DNA from: Rhodanobacteraceae bacterium
Lineage (GTDB): Bacteria > Pseudomonadota > Gammaproteobacteria > Xanthomonadales > Rhodanobacteraceae
Assembly: GCA_025928735.1 (NCBI GenBank)
Contig: JAICIW010000097.1
Span: forward strand, 1-7,488
Length of the DNA stretch: 7,488 nt
Direction of reading: 5' to 3'
A model generated the notes under the pieces. That model saw only the letters and a program-made list of their open reading frames with translations, was not told the DNA's origin and ran no database searches. Shown piece after piece: positions 6,188 to 7,488 of this stretch; within the stretch, counting starts at the first letter, position 1; every line of letters starts with the position of its first letter. Made by a program: the position numbers and the translations under genes.

Positions 6188-7488
6188 GCCACCACCACTT
6201 CGCGGAACATGCCGGCTTCCATGTGGTAGAGCAGGTGGCAGTGGAACGCCCAGCGCCCGAGCGCGTCGGCCTTCACCCGGTACGCGACGCGTTGCGCCGG
6301 CTGCACATTCACGGTGTGCTTGCGCACCTGGAACTCACCGTCGGGCGATTCGACTTCGCTCCACATGCCGTGCAGGTGGATCGGATGGTTCATCATGGTG
6401 TCGTTGCAGAGCACCACCCGCAGATGCTCGCCATGGCGAAAGTGGATCGGTTTCGCTTTCGAGAAAATCACGCCGTCGAATGACCAGATGAAGCGTTCCA
6501 TGCTGCCGTCAAGGTGCAGCTCGATTTCGCGCGTGACGGGTTCCGGATACAGCGAACCTCCCAGCGTGTGCAGGTGGGCGTAGGTCAGCACGCGCCGGCC
6601 ATTGTCGCGGAGACCGGCGCCCGGATCGTCCAGGTTGATGCGCGGAAAATCGACGCGCATGTCCACGCCGGGATTGTTGAATTCGCTGCGCGCGTGGTTG
6701 GCGCGGATCGCGCCGGACATACTCCCCTCTCCCGCCGGGAGGGGCGGCCGCAGGCCGAGCGCGTGGCGCCGGGGTGAGGGTTCGGGCGAGTGCATCGCAT
6801 CGTGGCTTTGCCGAACCCTCACTCGCCCTTCGGGCACCCTCTCCCGAGCGGAGAGGGGAACAGCATCGTGTTGCATGCCGTGCATCCCATGGTCGCCTTG
6901 GCCCGTCGCACCCATCATGTCGGCCATGGCCAGCATCGGCACCGGATCGAGCGGCGGCACTTCGGCTTCCATGCCCGGCCGTGGCGCCAGCGTGCCGCGC
7001 GCAAAGCCCGAGCGATCGATCGATTGCGCGAAGATCGTCCAGGCGCGATCTTCCTGCGGCTCGACGATCACGTCGTAGGTTTCCGCCGCGGCGATGCGGA
7101 ACTCGTCGACCGCGACCGGTTCGACGTCCTGCCCATCGGCGGCGATGACCGTCAGTTTCAATCCCGGAATCCGCACATCGAAGTAACTGTTGGACGAGCC
7201 ATTGATGAAACGCAGCCGCACCCGCTCGCCCGGCCGGAACAGGCCGGTCCAGTTGCCTGCCGGCGTCGTCCCGTTCATGAGGTATGTGTAGGCGAAACCG
7301 CCGACGTCGATCAGGTCGCGCGGGCTCATCCGCATCCGGTTCCACATCGCGCGTTCGCGCAGCGCGCCGGCGAGCCCGAGCTTCGACGCATCGCGCAGGA
7401 ATTCGGGCACGGTCGGGTGGTTGACGTTGAAGTAGTCGCTGCGTTTTTTCAGGACCGCGAAGATGCGTTCCGGGTCCATGTCGGTCCA
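6184..7488 (-). CDS. copA: CopA copper-resistance multicopper oxidase, partial (5' end outside window)
   Basis: This is the C-terminal 434 residues of a periplasmic multicopper oxidase of the CopA type, which oxidises Cu(I) and binds copper. The frame stays open to the window edge (WTD precedes the first ATG at 7479), so the true start, Tat signal and first cupredoxin domain lie outside. Visible parts are a middle cupredoxin domain (GGFAYTYLMNGTTPAGNWTG, FINGSSNSYFDVRIPG, TVIAADGQDVEPV), a Met/His-rich linker (about 185-210, MADMMGA and HGMHGMQHD), and the C-terminal copper domain. That last domain has HPIHLHGMW at 368-376 and HCHLLYHMEAGMF at 416-428, so the type 1 and trinuclear-centre ligands are intact. 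Residues 211-255 are encoded by a palindromic repeat (6724-6858) and have a low-complexity, Pro/Arg-rich look unlike the rest. The stop overlaps the copB start by 4 bp. Confidence 0.94.
   Translation of the reverse strand, partial: WTDMDPERIFAVLKKRSDYFNVNHPTVPEFLRDASKLGLAGALRERAMWNRMRMSPRDLIDVGGFAYTYLMNGTTPAGNWTGLFRPGERVRLRFINGSSNSYFDVRIPGLKLTVIAADGQDVEPVAVDEFRIAAAETYDVIVEPQEDRAWTIFAQSIDRSGFARGTLAPRPGMEAEVPPLDPVPMLAMADMMGATGQGDHGMHGMQHDAVPLSARERVPEGRVRVRQSHDAMHSPEPSPRRHALGLRPPLPAGEGSMSGAIRANHARSEFNNPGVDMRVDFPRINLDDPGAGLRDNGRRVLTYAHLHTLGGSLYPEPVTREIELHLDGSMERFIWSFDGVIFSKAKPIHFRHGEHLRVVLCNDTMMNHPIHLHGMWSEVESPDGEFQVRKHTVNVQPAQRVAYRVKADALGRWAFHCHLLYHMEAGMFREVVVA
6724..6858. repeat. 135-bp composite palindromic repeat (REP/MITE-like) inside copA
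   Basis: The element is bounded by a perfect 9-bp terminal inverted repeat: CCCCTCTCC at 6724-6732 and its complement at 6850-6858. Inside is a perfect 12-bp inverted repeat, GTGAGGGTTCGG (6774-6785) and CCGAACCCTCAC (6811-6822), with a 25-nt loop. Each end also folds on itself. The right end has an 8-bp stem (6837-6844 with 6850-6857, 5-nt loop); the left end pairs CTCCC with GGGAG (6729-6733 with 6737-6741). The motifs CCCTCTCCC and CCCTCAC resemble widespread interspersed repeats of proteobacterial genomes that are usually intergenic. Here it is read in the copA frame as 45 codons without a stop. No target-site duplication is evident and no second copy occurs in the window. Confidence 0.8.

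Overview
The window is GC-rich, densely coding proteobacterial DNA. Protein similarities recalled from memory (CopA/CopB type, NnrS, lipoprotein MsrA, ECF42 sigma factor with a DGPF partner) and an interspersed palindromic repeat with 'PLPAGEG'-type translation point to a gammaproteobacterium of the Lysobacterales (Xanthomonadaceae or Rhodanobacteraceae). This placement is an inference, since no rRNA or other marker gene is present.

The window has three blocks. (1) Positions 31-1772, minus strand, hold a two-gene unit: a DGPF/YCII-type small protein followed by an ECF42-type sigma factor with a long C-terminal extension. A good match to the ECF42 promoter motif (TGTCGA, 17 bp, CGTC) sits at the expected distance upstream, which suggests autoregulation. 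(2) Positions 1897-3919, plus strand, hold nnrS, a polytopic membrane protein linked to nitric-oxide stress, and a predicted periplasmic lipoprotein MsrA that repairs oxidised methionine. A weak FNR/NNR-like dyad lies ahead of nnrS. (3) Positions 3934-7488, minus strand, hold a copper-resistance cluster read from the right edge: copA (multicopper oxidase, 5' end outside the window), copB (outer-membrane copper protein, ATGA overlap with copA), an exported YncE-like beta-propeller protein, and an 81-residue cysteine-rich GDCCVxC protein. Blocks 2 and 3 converge with only 14 bp between msrA and the GDCCVxC gene.

The common theme is envelope redox and metal stress: periplasmic copper oxidation and sequestration, NO response, and methionine sulfoxide repair. 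The least ordinary item is a 135-bp composite palindromic repeat lying inside copA. It is exactly 45 codons long, keeps the frame open, and falls in the Met/His-rich linker, so it appears to be translated as part of the enzyme. Other points of interest are the ECF42 promoter match, the lack of a resolving cysteine in MsrA, and the placement of the GDCCVxC protein in a copper operon. No tRNA, rRNA, CRISPR array, transposase or convincing intrinsic terminator was found, and no gene-free stretch exceeds about 125 bp.
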